64,000 bases of DNA from Hymenobacter aerilatus (GTDB lineage: Bacteria; Bacteroidota; Bacteroidia; Cytophagales; Hymenobacteraceae): assembly GCF_022921095.1 (NCBI RefSeq), contig NZ_CP095053.1, forward strand, positions 1,220,501 through 1,284,500, given 5' to 3'. The translations under genes and the position numbers were made by a program. Positions 34,430 through 43,059 of this stretch are shown piece after piece. The notes below the pieces were generated by a model, which worked only from the letters and a program-made list of their open reading frames with translations, did no database searches and was not told the DNA's origin. Within the stretch, counting starts at the first letter, position 1; every line of letters begins with the position of its first letter.

Positions 34430-35380
34430 ATGGAAACTATGTCTACCCTTGAATCTCAACTAAGAGCCGCTTTACTAGGCTTGGCCGTGGGCGATGCACT
34501 GGGTGTACCGGTGGAGTTTGAAAGCCGTGCCCGCCGCAAACTCGACCCTGTTGTAAATATGCGCGCTTACGGCACGCACCAGCAGCCCGCCGGCACTTGG
34601 TCCGACGATGCCTCGCTGACGCTTTGCCTGGCCGAGGCCATTGCCGATGGCTTCACGCTGCAGAAAGTCGCGCAAAACAGTGTCCGCTGGTACTCCGAAA
34701 ACTTCTGGACACCGCACGGTCGCGTCTTTGACATTGGTATTACTACGCGGGAGGCACTGCAACGAATAAAAGCTGATAAAACCCTGCTTTTCGCGGGCGG
34801 CACTGATGAGTATAGCAATGGCAATGGGGCGCTGATGCGCATACTACCCTTGGCATTTTTGCGACCAGACGTGCCATTGATAGAACGTTTCCAGCAAATT
34901 CAGGAGGTGTCGGCTATTACACACGGGCACGTACGCTCGGCTGTAGCGTGCTTGCTATACCTGGAAATAGCAGCGCATCTCCGCGCTGGCCTGACGCCTG
35001 CAGTGGCCTACCAGCGTCTGTGTCGGGAGGCGCCTGCACAGCTTCAGGTATTGCGTATTCCAACGCAGGAAGTGCAGCACTTTCAAACCGTACTAAGCGG
35101 CCGCCTACCCGATTTGCCAGAGCAGACCATTACCAGTGGCGGCTACGTGCTGCACACGTTGGAAGCAGCACTATGGTGCCTGCTGCGCCACGAAACCTAC
35201 GCCGAAACCGTGCTGGCCGCCGTCAACCTCGGCGACGATACCGACACGACCGGCGCGGTAGCAGGCGGCTTGGCCGGGCTGTATTACGGCGAAGCGGCTA
35301 TTCCGGCTGAGTGGCTCCAGGCGCTGACCCGCCGCACAGACATCGAAGACTTGTGCCACCGGATGGTCCAGGCTATTTAG
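34430..35380 (+). CDS. ADP-ribosylglycohydrolase family protein (ARH/DraG)
   Basis: Removes ADP-ribose from modified proteins or nucleic acids, or cleaves related glycosides, using two Mg ions. The 316-residue length fits. The metal-binding blocks are all present: LLGLAVGDALGVPVEFE near residue 14-30, GTWSDDASLTLCLAEAI near 60, GNGALMRILPLAF, THGHVRSAVACLLYLE, and the key C-terminal NLGDDTDTTGAVAGGLAGLY. The ATG at 34430 is used, with another at 34439. The stop overlaps the stop of the convergent gene by 4 bases. The target is not identifiable. It stands alone and has no ADP-ribosyltransferase partner nearby. Confidence 0.92.
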   Translation: METMSTLESQLRAALLGLAVGDALGVPVEFESRARRKLDPVVNMRAYGTHQQPAGTWSDDASLTLCLAEAIADGFTLQKVAQNSVRWYSENFWTPHGRVFDIGITTREALQRIKADKTLLFAGGTDEYSNGNGALMRILPLAFLRPDVPLIERFQQIQEVSAITHGHVRSAVACLLYLEIAAHLRAGLTPAVAYQRLCREAPAQLQVLRIPTQEVQHFQTVLSGRLPDLPEQTITSGGYVLHTLEAALWCLLRHETYAETVLAAVNLGDDTDTTGAVAGGLAGLYYGEAAIPAEWLQALTRRTDIEDLCHRMVQAI

Positions 35381-35892
35381 CACTGAAGCTGGTATTCGTG
35401 GCGCAGTAAAAACGTGGTATCCTTGGCGAAGCGTACTTCTTTGCGTACCGAATAGCGCTGGGCAGTCAGAAGTACCGTGCGGCGGATGGTAGCCGGGCGG
35501 TTATCGTCCTGCCCTTCGCCGACGAGTACAAGCTGCAACGTATGGTCCGGCAGCAACTGCTTGTGGTGCAGGTGCATCAACAGGCCGTCCCACTCTATAC
35601 GGGTGCCATCAGCGAGTACGCGCAAGTGGTCCGTGCCGGCAACTGTTCGGCCATCTGGCTCGCGGTAGGTATAGCGGAGCAGCAGCTCTTGCGGGGCGGT
35701 TTGCGTGGCATCTAGCTGCGTGGCTAGTGCTACAAGCTGCTGGTTACGATAGTCGCGATAAGTAAGGGTGCCGTGCCAATCGGCATGGAGCAAGGGTTGC
35801 CAGTCGGTGAGGGTGATGGTTGGCAGCGGGTAGGCGGGCTGGGCCGCGGCAGGTTGTAGCAGAAACAACGTAAGTGCTGAAGCGGCCACCAC
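35377..35892 (-). CDS. secreted hypothetical protein
   Basis: A 171-residue product if started at the GTG at 35892: VVAASALTLFLLQPAAAQPA serves as signal peptide. The mature part is beta-rich: ITLTDWQPLLHADWHGTLTY, LLLRYTYREPDGRTVAGTDH and TLQLVLVGEGQDDNRP. The same frame runs another 84 codons upstream through a membrane segment that belongs to the broken gene before it. A fused product of 255 residues therefore cannot be excluded. The convergent ADP-ribosylglycohydrolase overlaps its stop by 4 bases. No family recognised; the start is uncertain. Confidence 0.5.
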   Translation of the reverse strand: MVAASALTLFLLQPAAAQPAYPLPTITLTDWQPLLHADWHGTLTYRDYRNQQLVALATQLDATQTAPQELLLRYTYREPDGRTVAGTDHLRVLADGTRIEWDGLLMHLHHKQLLPDHTLQLVLVGEGQDDNRPATIRRTVLLTAQRYSVRKEVRFAKDTTFLLRHEYQLQC

Positions 35893-36454
35893 AACCGCGT
35901 GCCGCGGGTGACTGCCTGCGGCGGTACGTGCCGAGCGGCGGGTCAGCCAATAATCGAACGAGTAGCGGCCGCCGCCGATTATTGCTACCAACACAAACGT
36001 CCAGAACAGCAGCTGTTGGTAATACATGCCCACAATAAACTCGGGTGATTCGTACCAGAGAAAGGCGATGATGAGAGTGCAAAAACAGCAGCAGGTACCA
36101 CCCCAGGTACAGCAGCGCCGGCGCAAAATACCACCCATCGGCACGATGAAAACGGAAACTGTGATTGGTGAGACTGCGAAAGTAGAAGTACAGCGCCGGG
36201 CCCACGGTCAGCCAGTTGCTGAACGGAAAATAGAACATGAAAGTGCTGAACGCATCATGCGTATCGTACCAGCCCGCAAACCCCAGCATCCACTGCGCCA
36301 CGCGCGCCGTGTTCAGCAGCAGGAGTACGGCCAACCAGCCATCGGCCGGCGTGCCGTGCTGCCGGCCCCGCGTAAGCAGCACCACGCTTACTACCAGCCC
36401 TTGCACGAAGAAGGGTAGGAGCAGCGCGCTATACACATTGAAAATGAAAGGCAT
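35893..36454 (-). pseudogene. frameshifted multi-TM membrane protein (regulator-like N-terminus)
   Basis: From the ATG at 36454 the frame reads as a membrane protein: MPFIFNVYSALLLPFFVQGL, WLAVLLLLNTARVAQWMLGF, then FPFSNWLTVGPALYFYFRSL and FAPALLYLGWYLLLF. This resembles the seven-helix N-terminal region of Bacteroidota AraC-type membrane regulators. After that it turns into low-complexity nonsense. At a run of five T (36079-36083) a one-base shift restores a membrane sequence in the other frame: TLIIAFLWYESPEFIVGMYY and LLFWTFVLVAIIGGGRYSFD. The last motif recalls a DoxX C-terminus. No helix-turn-helix follows, so the gene is truncated or a chimera as well as frameshifted. A sequencing error in the T run is possible. 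Confidence 0.6.
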
Positions 36455-36511
36455 AGCTCAAAGGAAGGCGCCAAATAGCGTCTGTGCAAGCAATGCCAGT
36501 GGCAAAAACAA

Positions 36512-36548
36512 AAACGGTTATGCCGAGTACTACTCAGCATAACCGTTC
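36512..36548. terminator. hairpin terminator
   Basis: AACGGTTATGC and GCATAACCGTT form the stem around a loop of about 13 bases; A-rich before. It lies 27 bases after the stop of the cysteine-rich copper protein gene on the minus strand. Confidence 0.75.
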
Positions 36549-36575
36549 CAATATATGATGCAAAAAATCAGGGTG

Positions 36576-36932
36576 CTACGCGGCGGCGTACTGCTTGCAG
36601 GCATCCACGCAGGCCTGGCAGGCTTGGGCGCAGTGCTGGCAATGGTCGTGCTGGTGCTGGCCGCACTCGGCGGCACACTTCTGGCAAATTTCGATGCACT
36701 CTTTGATGACGTGCTGGGCGTGGTCAGAATTGCGAGCGATGAAGGCGGCCGTGAGACGGCAGATATCAGCGCAGTCACGGTCCAGCTCAATGCAGGGCAC
36801 CATCATCTGGATATTGTCTTCGTGCAGGCAGGCGTCGGCGCACATTTCGCAGGCAACAATGCAGCGGCTGAGGGCGTCAAGCACAGCTTGATTTTTTTGT
36901 AGAGTAGCAACGGAGGCGGGGTTGTGGCCCAT
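36576..36932 (-). CDS. four-helix-bundle copper-binding protein (Csp/DUF326 type)
   Basis: A 118-residue Cys-rich protein of four helices with Cys at regular spacing along the inner faces: ALSRCIVACEMCADACLHED, CIELDRDCADICRLTAAF, then ECIEICQKCAAECGQHQHDH and CQHCAQACQACVDACKQY. This is the design of the copper storage proteins Csp, which bind many Cu(I) ions through Cys thiolates. No signal peptide is seen, so it is the cytosolic form (Csp3-like). It is a single gene with its own terminator. No copper ATPase is adjacent. Confidence 0.9.
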   Translation of the reverse strand: MGHNPASVATLQKNQAVLDALSRCIVACEMCADACLHEDNIQMMVPCIELDRDCADICRLTAAFIARNSDHAQHVIKECIEICQKCAAECGQHQHDHCQHCAQACQACVDACKQYAAA

Positions 36933-37110
36933 AGGAGGGGAGCGTTAGGGTGGATGAAAAGGCGCAGAACCAATAGCCCTGCGCCTTTGAAGTATACGCA
37001 GGGTAGGAACGGGCCGCCAGTGTAGAATTGTGCGAGATGTGTGCACGATTTCCGCGCCTGTCCGGTTTATAAAAGCTGCACTTCCCGCTAAATCGCCGTA
37101 TTTTTACCCA

Positions 37111-39342
37111 ATGCTATTCACTCCTGAACCGCTCGCCCCTACCCTCGATTCAGCCCGTCGTGTGCTGAAGCAATATTACGGCTACGACCAGTTTCGGCCC
37201 ATGCAGGGCGATATTATTGAGTCGATCCTGGGTAGGCAGGATACGGTGGTGCTGATGCCCACAGGGGGCGGCAAATCGGTGTGTTTTCAGGTGCCGGCCG
37301 TGGTGCAGGAAGGCGTGTGCGTAGTAGTGTCGCCGCTGATTGCCCTGATGAAAGACCAAGTAGAAGCCCTGAAAGCCAACGGCATTCCCGCGGCCTACAT
37401 CAACAGCAGCGTGGGCCTGAGCGAGCAGCAGAGCATCACCTCCGACTGCTACAACGGCTACCTCAAGCTGCTCTACGTGTCGCCCGAAAAGCTTTTGTCG
37501 GAGGGCTTTCTAACGTTTTTGCAGCGCCTCAAGCTGAGCATGTTTGCCATCGATGAGGCACACTGTATCTCATCCTGGGGGCACGATTTTCGGCCTGAGT
37601 ATACGCAGTTGCGCGTGCTGCGCGAGCAGTTTCCGCAGGTGCCCATCATTGCCCTCACGGCCACCGCTGACCGCCTCACCCAGCGCGATATTCAGCAGCA
37701 ACTGCGCCTGAATCAGCCCCAGGTGTTCCTATCAAGCTTCGACAGACCCAACATCAACCTCATCGTGCGCCCCGGCCAGAATAGGGTAGGGGGCGTGCTG
37801 GAGTTCATTGAGCGCCACCCTGGCGAGGCGGGCATCATCTACTGTCTCTCGCGCAAGCAGTGCGAAACCGTTGCCGGTAAGCTCAAGGAGAAGGGCATTC
37901 GGGCCAACCACTACCACGCCGGCCTCACGCCCAACCAGCGCGCCAAGGTGCAGGAAGATTTCTTGCGTGACGACTTGCAGGTGATTGTGGCTACCATTGC
38001 CTTCGGTATGGGTATCGACAAGAGCAACGTGCGCTGGGTGATTCACTACAACTTGCCCAAAAATATCGAGGGCTACTACCAGGAAATCGGCCGCGCCGGC
38101 CGCGACGGGGCACCGGCTACCGCGGTGCTGTTCTACAGCTTCGGCGATGTGATGAGCCTGCGCGACATGCTCTCCAAGGACGACCCCAAGCTCACCCAAC
38201 TCAACCTCACCAAGCTGGAGCGCATGCAGCAGTTTGCCGAAGCGGCCTCCTGCCGCCGCAAAATCCTGCTCAACTACTTCAGCGAAACCCTACCCCAGGA
38301 CTGCGGCAACTGCGACATCTGCCGCAACCCACCCACTACCTTCGATGGTACGTTGCTGGCCCAAAAGGCCTTGTCGGCGGCCGTGCGCGGGCGGGAGCGG
38401 ATGAGTATTGGCCTGCTCATCGACGTATTGCGTGGCATGCGCAACCAGGCCGTGCTCAGTGGCGGCTACGACCAGATCAAAACCTACGGCGCCGGCGCCG
38501 ACCTGCCCTACCTCGACTGGTACAGCTACATTCACCAGATGCTGAACGATGGCCTGATGTACATTGCCTATGAGGAAGGCTACGCCCTGAAAGTTACTGA
38601 TTTGGGCCGTGAGGTGCTGCAGGGCCAGCGCCAGGTGCCGATGAAGCAGTTCAAGCCTGCCGAGAAGGCACCGAAGGGCAAGAAGGCCCCGCGTGAGGCC
38701 ACGCCCGTATCGGCTACGCCCGAAGCGCGGCTGTTTGAGGTCCTGCGCGCCCTGCGCAAGCAGTTGGCCGACGAGCAGAACGTGCCGCCCTATGTTATCT
38801 TCACCGATACCACGCTTCAGGAAATGGCCGTAGAGAAGCCCGTGACGCGCACGGCCATGCTGGCCATTTCGGGGGTAGGCATGAAGAAATTTGAGAACTA
38901 CGGCGAGGTATTCATCAAGGAAATCCTGGCCCACGGCGGCGTGCCCAGCCCCGATGATGCTGAGGACTCTATTGATTCCGATGATACCGTGGGCGGCCGT
39001 CCGCGCCGCCGCGAGGAGAAGGATAAAGAGGGTGTCAACGATACCCAGCAGGCTACCTTCCAGCTGCACCGCATGGGCCTGAGCCCCGAAGCCATTGCCG
39101 AGCGCCGCAACATGGCCCTGTCTACCGTCCAGGGGCACCTATTCACGGCGTACACCAAGGGCCTCGACCTGCGCCTGCAAGACTTCTTCACGCCCGACCA
39201 GTTCGCCGAAATCCAGCTCGGCGTTGACCAGTTAGGCGGCGCGCCCATGTTGCGTGACCTGTTCGACCACCTGCGCGAGAAGTATGATTATTTCACGCTG
39301 CGGCTGGCCTCGGCGTACAATAAGAAGCTGCGCGGGGAGTAG
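37111..39342 (+). CDS. recQ: ATP-dependent DNA helicase RecQ
   Basis: A 3'-5' helicase in recombination and fork repair. The 743-residue length fits the Bacteroidota form. Motifs: QFRPMQGDIIESIL near residue 30, Walker A VLMPTGGGKSVCFQVPA, FAIDEAHCISSWGHDFRPEY as motif II, ALTATAD, then TIAFGMGIDKSNVRWVIHY and YYQEIGRAGRDG. The zinc-binding part has CRRKILLNYFSE and CGNCDIC. An RQC winged helix, an HRDC domain (about 570-640) and a C-terminal helix-turn-helix (LSPEAIAERRNMALSTVQGH) follow. The ATG at 37111 is chosen over a GTG-led extension of 27 codons. Confidence 0.96.
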   Translation: MLFTPEPLAPTLDSARRVLKQYYGYDQFRPMQGDIIESILGRQDTVVLMPTGGGKSVCFQVPAVVQEGVCVVVSPLIALMKDQVEALKANGIPAAYINSSVGLSEQQSITSDCYNGYLKLLYVSPEKLLSEGFLTFLQRLKLSMFAIDEAHCISSWGHDFRPEYTQLRVLREQFPQVPIIALTATADRLTQRDIQQQLRLNQPQVFLSSFDRPNINLIVRPGQNRVGGVLEFIERHPGEAGIIYCLSRKQCETVAGKLKEKGIRANHYHAGLTPNQRAKVQEDFLRDDLQVIVATIAFGMGIDKSNVRWVIHYNLPKNIEGYYQEIGRAGRDGAPATAVLFYSFGDVMSLRDMLSKDDPKLTQLNLTKLERMQQFAEAASCRRKILLNYFSETLPQDCGNCDICRNPPTTFDGTLLAQKALSAAVRGRERMSIGLLIDVLRGMRNQAVLSGGYDQIKTYGAGADLPYLDWYSYIHQMLNDGLMYIAYEEGYALKVTDLGREVLQGQRQVPMKQFKPAEKAPKGKKAPREATPVSATPEARLFEVLRALRKQLADEQNVPPYVIFTDTTLQEMAVEKPVTRTAMLAISGVGMKKFENYGEVFIKEILAHGGVPSPDDAEDSIDSDDTVGGRPRRREEKDKEGVNDTQQATFQLHRMGLSPEAIAERRNMALSTVQGHLFTAYTKGLDLRLQDFFTPDQFAEIQLGVDQLGGAPMLRDLFDHLREKYDYFTLRLASAYNKKLRGE

Positions 39343-39450
39343 CTGTCATTCCGAGCATCAGAGACGAAGAATCCGCCCAGTGTGGACACGGATGTCTGCA
39401 CGATAGTTGTTTGGCAATCATGCGCAAAGCAGCGCTTCGCCTTATTGCCT

Positions 39451-40146
39451 ATGCCGCTAACCGTTTCCGCTTCGCGCCTCCTGGGCCGGCTGTTTCTACT
39501 CACCGTAGTTGCCTTCAGCCTGCTCATGCTCACGAAGGTGATACCCTACCTCGGATTTGAAAAAGGTATTCTGTTTCTGACTACTAAGTCGGCGGCTACC
39601 AACGATAATTCGCTGTTTCGGCTGGGCTTCTACGTGCACATTACCAGTAGCTTGTGGGTGATGGTAGCTGGCTTATTGCAGCTCGTTCCAGCGCTGTATC
39701 GGTGGCGACCGGTGCTGCACCGGTGGCTGGGGAAAGTGTATGTCGTATCGATACTAACGTTGGCGGCCCCGTCGGGCCTGGTGCTGGCGGCGTTTGCCAA
39801 TGGCGGACTGGCGGCTAAAGTTGGCTTCACGATGCAGTGCGTGGTGTGGTGGCTGGCTACATGGAAGGCCTACCGCGCCGCCCGGCAGCGCCGCTGGCTG
39901 CTCCACGCCGAGTGGATGCTGCGCGCCTACGCCGTTACCTTGGCCGCCATGAGCCTGCGCCTGGAAAGCTACGCCCTTTACTACTTCGCCGGCACCAAAC
40001 CCATCGAAACCTACCTTACCGTCACCTGGCTTTCCTGGACCGGCAACTTGCTGCTGGCCGAAGTGTTGGTGCAGAGTGGTTTGGGCCGCTGGTACGTGCG
40101 GGGCTTCCAGCCGAGAAAGATGCCTGCGGTGCAAGAGGTGGGGTAA
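39451..40146 (+). CDS. DUF2306 membrane protein
   Basis: A 231-residue integral membrane protein with about seven helices. Family marks are FYVHITSSLWVMVAGLLQLV, HRWLGKVYVVSILTLAAPSG and AEWMLRAYAVTLAAMSLRLE, with conserved His in HIT, HRWLG and HAEW. DUF2306 proteins are of unknown function; the conserved His residues suggest haem or metal contact. The ATG at 39451 is preferred (MPLTVSASRLLGRLF). It follows recQ by about 108 bases; a lipoprotein gene follows by 48 bases. Confidence 0.87.
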   Translation: MPLTVSASRLLGRLFLLTVVAFSLLMLTKVIPYLGFEKGILFLTTKSAATNDNSLFRLGFYVHITSSLWVMVAGLLQLVPALYRWRPVLHRWLGKVYVVSILTLAAPSGLVLAAFANGGLAAKVGFTMQCVVWWLATWKAYRAARQRRWLLHAEWMLRAYAVTLAAMSLRLESYALYYFAGTKPIETYLTVTWLSWTGNLLLAEVLVQSGLGRWYVRGFQPRKMPAVQEVG

Positions 40147-40194
40147 GAAAATTGTATATTTCCGGTGAATAATCGTTCGTTCTTTACTTTTGTT

Positions 40195-41064
40195 ATGAAA
40201 CAGAATCTGCTTCTATTTTCTGGTGCTCTGTTATTGATTTTAGGAGCGTGTAAGCAGCAGCCTACCGCTACAATAACTGCGGCAGTGCCGGCAGAGGCAG
40301 TTGCAACTATTGCCGCGCCGGAACTCGATACAATGCATGTTGCTGCCGCACAATCACGGACACCAGAAATGCGTGAATTTCTGGCAAAACATGATGTGGC
40401 GTCGTTACTGCAAAAAGAGGAAGATAGCCATGAAGTAATGAATGGTTTCTACGGTCCTGATCATTATCGGGTAGAGTTTGCTATGCTTAGCGTAGTGCGC
40501 GACACAAAGAATCCAGACCTGTTACATGTGCGTGGTAAAGATAGATTTAAAGGTGCTGTTACACCCTTCGAAGGGGAAATATATCTTACCAAATTACAGG
40601 CACAGCCACTTCTAACAGCCGAAGAATTGGCCGCGATACATGAGCATGGATTTGATTGGGAAAATGACCCTTCAGCGCAATCAATACTAGGCACATTCAC
40701 GCTGCGCGAAGACTCGAACCTAAAAGGAGCAGGCGTCATTACAGGTGAAGTCGCCATTGATTTTCGTAAAGACGAAAATGGCCAACTGATACTTTCTGCC
40801 CAAGGAACTCATAGCCCGTCGGAGCAGGGTAATGTAAAGTTTGAAGGCATCTGGACTAGCAATACTACTCACAAAAAGCAACCGGTTGTGTGGGTATCGA
40901 ATATTTTCAGTTACGGCCCTCAAATATTTAAAGAGTTTGTAATTGGCGAGCGTGACCCTGACTTCAACCCCAAATACGCCAAGCTCGGCTGGGACACCTA
41001 CTGGGAAAACGACGAATGGTGGGCCGAGCCTGGCACTACTATCACCGCCCAAATGAATCCATAA
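40195..41064 (+). CDS. lipoprotein of unknown family, 289 aa
   Basis: The signal (MKQNLLLFSGALLLILGAC) ends in a lipobox, LGAC; the ATG at 40195 was chosen to match it. A short Thr/Ala linker leads to a globular part: MREFLAKHDVASLLQKEED, HEVMNGFYGPDHYRVEFAML, TPFEGEIYLTKLQAQPLLTA and TYWENDEWWAEP at the end. The composition is AT-richer than its neighbours on both sides, except for the last 50 codons, which return to GC-rich codon use. No family is recognised. It likely sits on the periplasmic side of a membrane. Confidence 0.65.
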   Translation: MKQNLLLFSGALLLILGACKQQPTATITAAVPAEAVATIAAPELDTMHVAAAQSRTPEMREFLAKHDVASLLQKEEDSHEVMNGFYGPDHYRVEFAMLSVVRDTKNPDLLHVRGKDRFKGAVTPFEGEIYLTKLQAQPLLTAEELAAIHEHGFDWENDPSAQSILGTFTLREDSNLKGAGVITGEVAIDFRKDENGQLILSAQGTHSPSEQGNVKFEGIWTSNTTHKKQPVVWVSNIFSYGPQIFKEFVIGERDPDFNPKYAKLGWDTYWENDEWWAEPGTTITAQMNP

Positions 41065-41069
41065 TTTCT

Positions 41070-41777
41070 TTATCTCTTCTTCCACGCCACTGCTACCACT
41101 GCTCCCAGCGCCAGCAACGAGCCGGTAGCCACACGCCGCCAGCGCCGTGTAGCCGGCGACTCGTACGCTGGACCGCCAGTTAGCTCAGCTGTTACAGCAT
41201 TTAGAGACTTCACCTTCGCAGCAAAATCTCCCCGAATTTGCCCACGGATGACGGTCATTTGTTGCAGCACTGTATCCAGCTCCTCGGGTAGGGTTTCTTC
41301 CAGCATAGCACGTAGGCGCTTGGCCACCGTGGGCGACTTGCCATTCGTGGAAATAGCAATTTTCAGATCGCCCTTTTGTACTACCGACGATAGGTAGAAG
41401 TCGCACTCGGCGGGTGTGTCGGCTACATTGGTGAGCAGGCCGCGAGCCGTGGCAGCGGCTTTGATACGGCGGTGCAGCTCGGGGTCGTCGGTGGCGGCAA
41501 AAACGAAGTCATGATGTTCTAGGTCAGTTTCCTGGAAAGGACGCTCGTGGAGCCTGATGCGAGGGTAGGGCGCCGCCAGGGTACGCAGAGCCGGCGAAAT
41601 CCAGGTGGCTACCACTGTGACGGCCGTGGCCGGGCTGCTGCGCAGAATGGCCGTTAGCTTTTCCAGGCCCACGTTGCCGCCGCCTACCAGTAGCACGCGA
41701 AATTGCTCCAGCTTCAGAAATACCGGAAATAGCGGGTTGAAACCAGCAGGAGAAGGAGTAGGCGAGGGCGTTGACAT
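41070..41777 (-). CDS. precorrin-2 dehydrogenase / sirohydrochlorin ferrochelatase (Met8/CysG-N type)
   Basis: Performs NAD-dependent oxidation of precorrin-2 and iron insertion, giving siroheme for sulfite or nitrite reductase. The 235-residue protein has the Rossmann motif FRVLLVGGGNVGLEKL near residue 26-42, DFVFAATDDPELH and NVADTPAECDFYLSSVVQKG (the Asp of the active site region), and AISTNGKSPTVAKRLRAMLE. The C-terminal 20 residues form a membrane helix (GSLLALGAVVAVAW), which is unusual for the family. No cobA or sulfite-reductase genes adjoin. It converges on the lipoprotein gene, 5 bases apart. Confidence 0.88.
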   Translation of the reverse strand: MSTPSPTPSPAGFNPLFPVFLKLEQFRVLLVGGGNVGLEKLTAILRSSPATAVTVVATWISPALRTLAAPYPRIRLHERPFQETDLEHHDFVFAATDDPELHRRIKAAATARGLLTNVADTPAECDFYLSSVVQKGDLKIAISTNGKSPTVAKRLRAMLEETLPEELDTVLQQMTVIRGQIRGDFAAKVKSLNAVTAELTGGPAYESPATRRWRRVATGSLLALGAVVAVAWKKR

Positions 41778-42075
41778 ATAGGTAGGTGTGCTTTCAGAAC
41801 AAAGAATACAGCGAAAATAGGAGTGTAATTCAGGATAGTACGCTCCGGCAATATGATTCCGAAAGCGCTGAAAATGAGCAAATGTTTAGCATAGAAGAAG
41901 ATACTACTGTAAAAAGCCGGGCACTTACGAGGCATTTTGCAGCCAAGGGCGAGAGAGGTCAAAAAATAATAGCAAAAAATTTAGCTAATTGAATTAGTAT
42001 TCGCGTAAGCGCGTTCGTACTTTCGTGAGCCGGTGCTTTTTACCGATGCAGCCATTTTCCCGGCTCCCTACTCCG

Positions 42076-42882
42076 ATGATTAACACGAACTTAAAATTCT
42101 GGCGGCGCGAACTTGGCCTGACGCAGGCCCAGATGGCCGAAAAACTAGGTATCAAACGCTCCCTGGTGGGTGCTTATGAAGAAGGCCGCGCTGAGCCCAA
42201 GCTTCTGACGCTGGTAAATATGGCCCGCCTGTTCGGCATCACGCTGGATGCACTGGTGACAACGGACTTCAGCAAGAAGAAAAATGCCAAGGCGGCCATT
42301 CTGCAACTGCAAGCCCAGAAAAGCAACGACCCTACGCCTACCCGCCCCGGCGGCGCGCTGCGGGTATTAGCCCTCACCGTTGATAAGGAGGAAAACGAAA
42401 ACATCGAGCTGGTGCCCCAAAAGGCCGCTGCTGGTTACCTCAATGGCTACGCCGACCCTGAATACCTCGAAGAGCTGCCTAAGTTCCGCCTACCCATGCT
42501 GGGCACGGGCGGCACCTACCGCGCCTTCGAAATTGCCGGCGACTCTATGTTGCCCATTGCCTCGGGTACGGTGATTGTGGGCCGCTACGTAGATGACTGG
42601 CTGACGCTGAAAGACGGCACGCCCTGCATCGTGGTGAGCTCCAAGGAAGGCATCGTGTTCAAGCGCGTGTTCAACCGCCTCAAAGACGGCGCTATGCTGG
42701 CCCTGCACTCCGACAACCCTGTGTATTCGCCCTATGAAATCGGTGTGGAGGATGTGGTGGAAATCTGGGAAGCCAAAGCCTACATCAGCAGCACCTTCCC
42801 CATTGCCGATTTGTCGCTGACCCGACTGGCCAGCATCGTACTGGATTTGCAGCAGCAAGTAAGCACGCTGAAAAAAGCGTAG
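42076..42882 (+). CDS. LexA/S24-like transcriptional regulator
   Basis: A 268-residue two-domain regulator. The N-terminal XRE helix-turn-helix is FWRRELGLTQAQMAEKLGIK then RSLVGAYEEGRAEPKLLTLV. The C-terminal S24 peptidase-like domain starts near residue 145 and keeps the catalytic Ser (EIAGDSMLPIASGTVIVGR) and Lys (IVFKRVFNRL). Such proteins cleave themselves on RecA filaments, or act as plain repressors. The ATG at 42076 gives MINTNLKFWRREL; an upstream ATG would add an unlike 17 residues. A TACTTTCG at 42018-42025 may be its -7 element. It is alone, so its targets are unknown. Confidence 0.88.
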   Translation: MINTNLKFWRRELGLTQAQMAEKLGIKRSLVGAYEEGRAEPKLLTLVNMARLFGITLDALVTTDFSKKKNAKAAILQLQAQKSNDPTPTRPGGALRVLALTVDKEENENIELVPQKAAAGYLNGYADPEYLEELPKFRLPMLGTGGTYRAFEIAGDSMLPIASGTVIVGRYVDDWLTLKDGTPCIVVSSKEGIVFKRVFNRLKDGAMLALHSDNPVYSPYEIGVEDVVEIWEAKAYISSTFPIADLSLTRLASIVLDLQQQVSTLKKA

Positions 42883-42931
42883 TGTCTTTGTCTTTCCGAG
42901 TTCAGCGAGGAATGACAACTTGAGTTACCAG

Positions 42932-42964
42932 AAGCCTCGTCAGCAGTAGTGCTGGCGAGGCTTT
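42932..42964 (+). terminator. terminator of LexA-like gene
   Basis: AAGCCTCGTCAGCA and TGCTGGCGAGGCTT pair with one mismatch around GTAG, followed by TTTT. Confidence 0.85.
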
Positions 42965-43024
42965 TTGGCATATGGGTAGGGCACGTTCGCGCGCGGGCTT
43001 TCAACTTAGCAAGTCTGCGCTACG

Positions 43025-43032
43025 TATGTTTG
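43025..43032 (+). promoter_or_regulatory. -7 element of pirin gene
   Basis: TATGTTTG, 27 bases before the ATG of the pirin gene. Confidence 0.5.
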
Positions 43033-43059
43033 GGCAACTTTTGATCTGATTTTACGCTC

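Noticed and set aside
34430..36454. ADP-ribosylglycohydrolase plus neighbours as a toxin-antitoxin or defence unit
   Set aside because: No ADP-ribosyltransferase or other effector lies beside it. The neighbours are convergent and unrelated.
41786..41992. 68-codon ORF ahead of the LexA-like gene
   Set aside because: It lies in an AT-rich promoter region, has no motif, and overlaps likely regulatory sequence.
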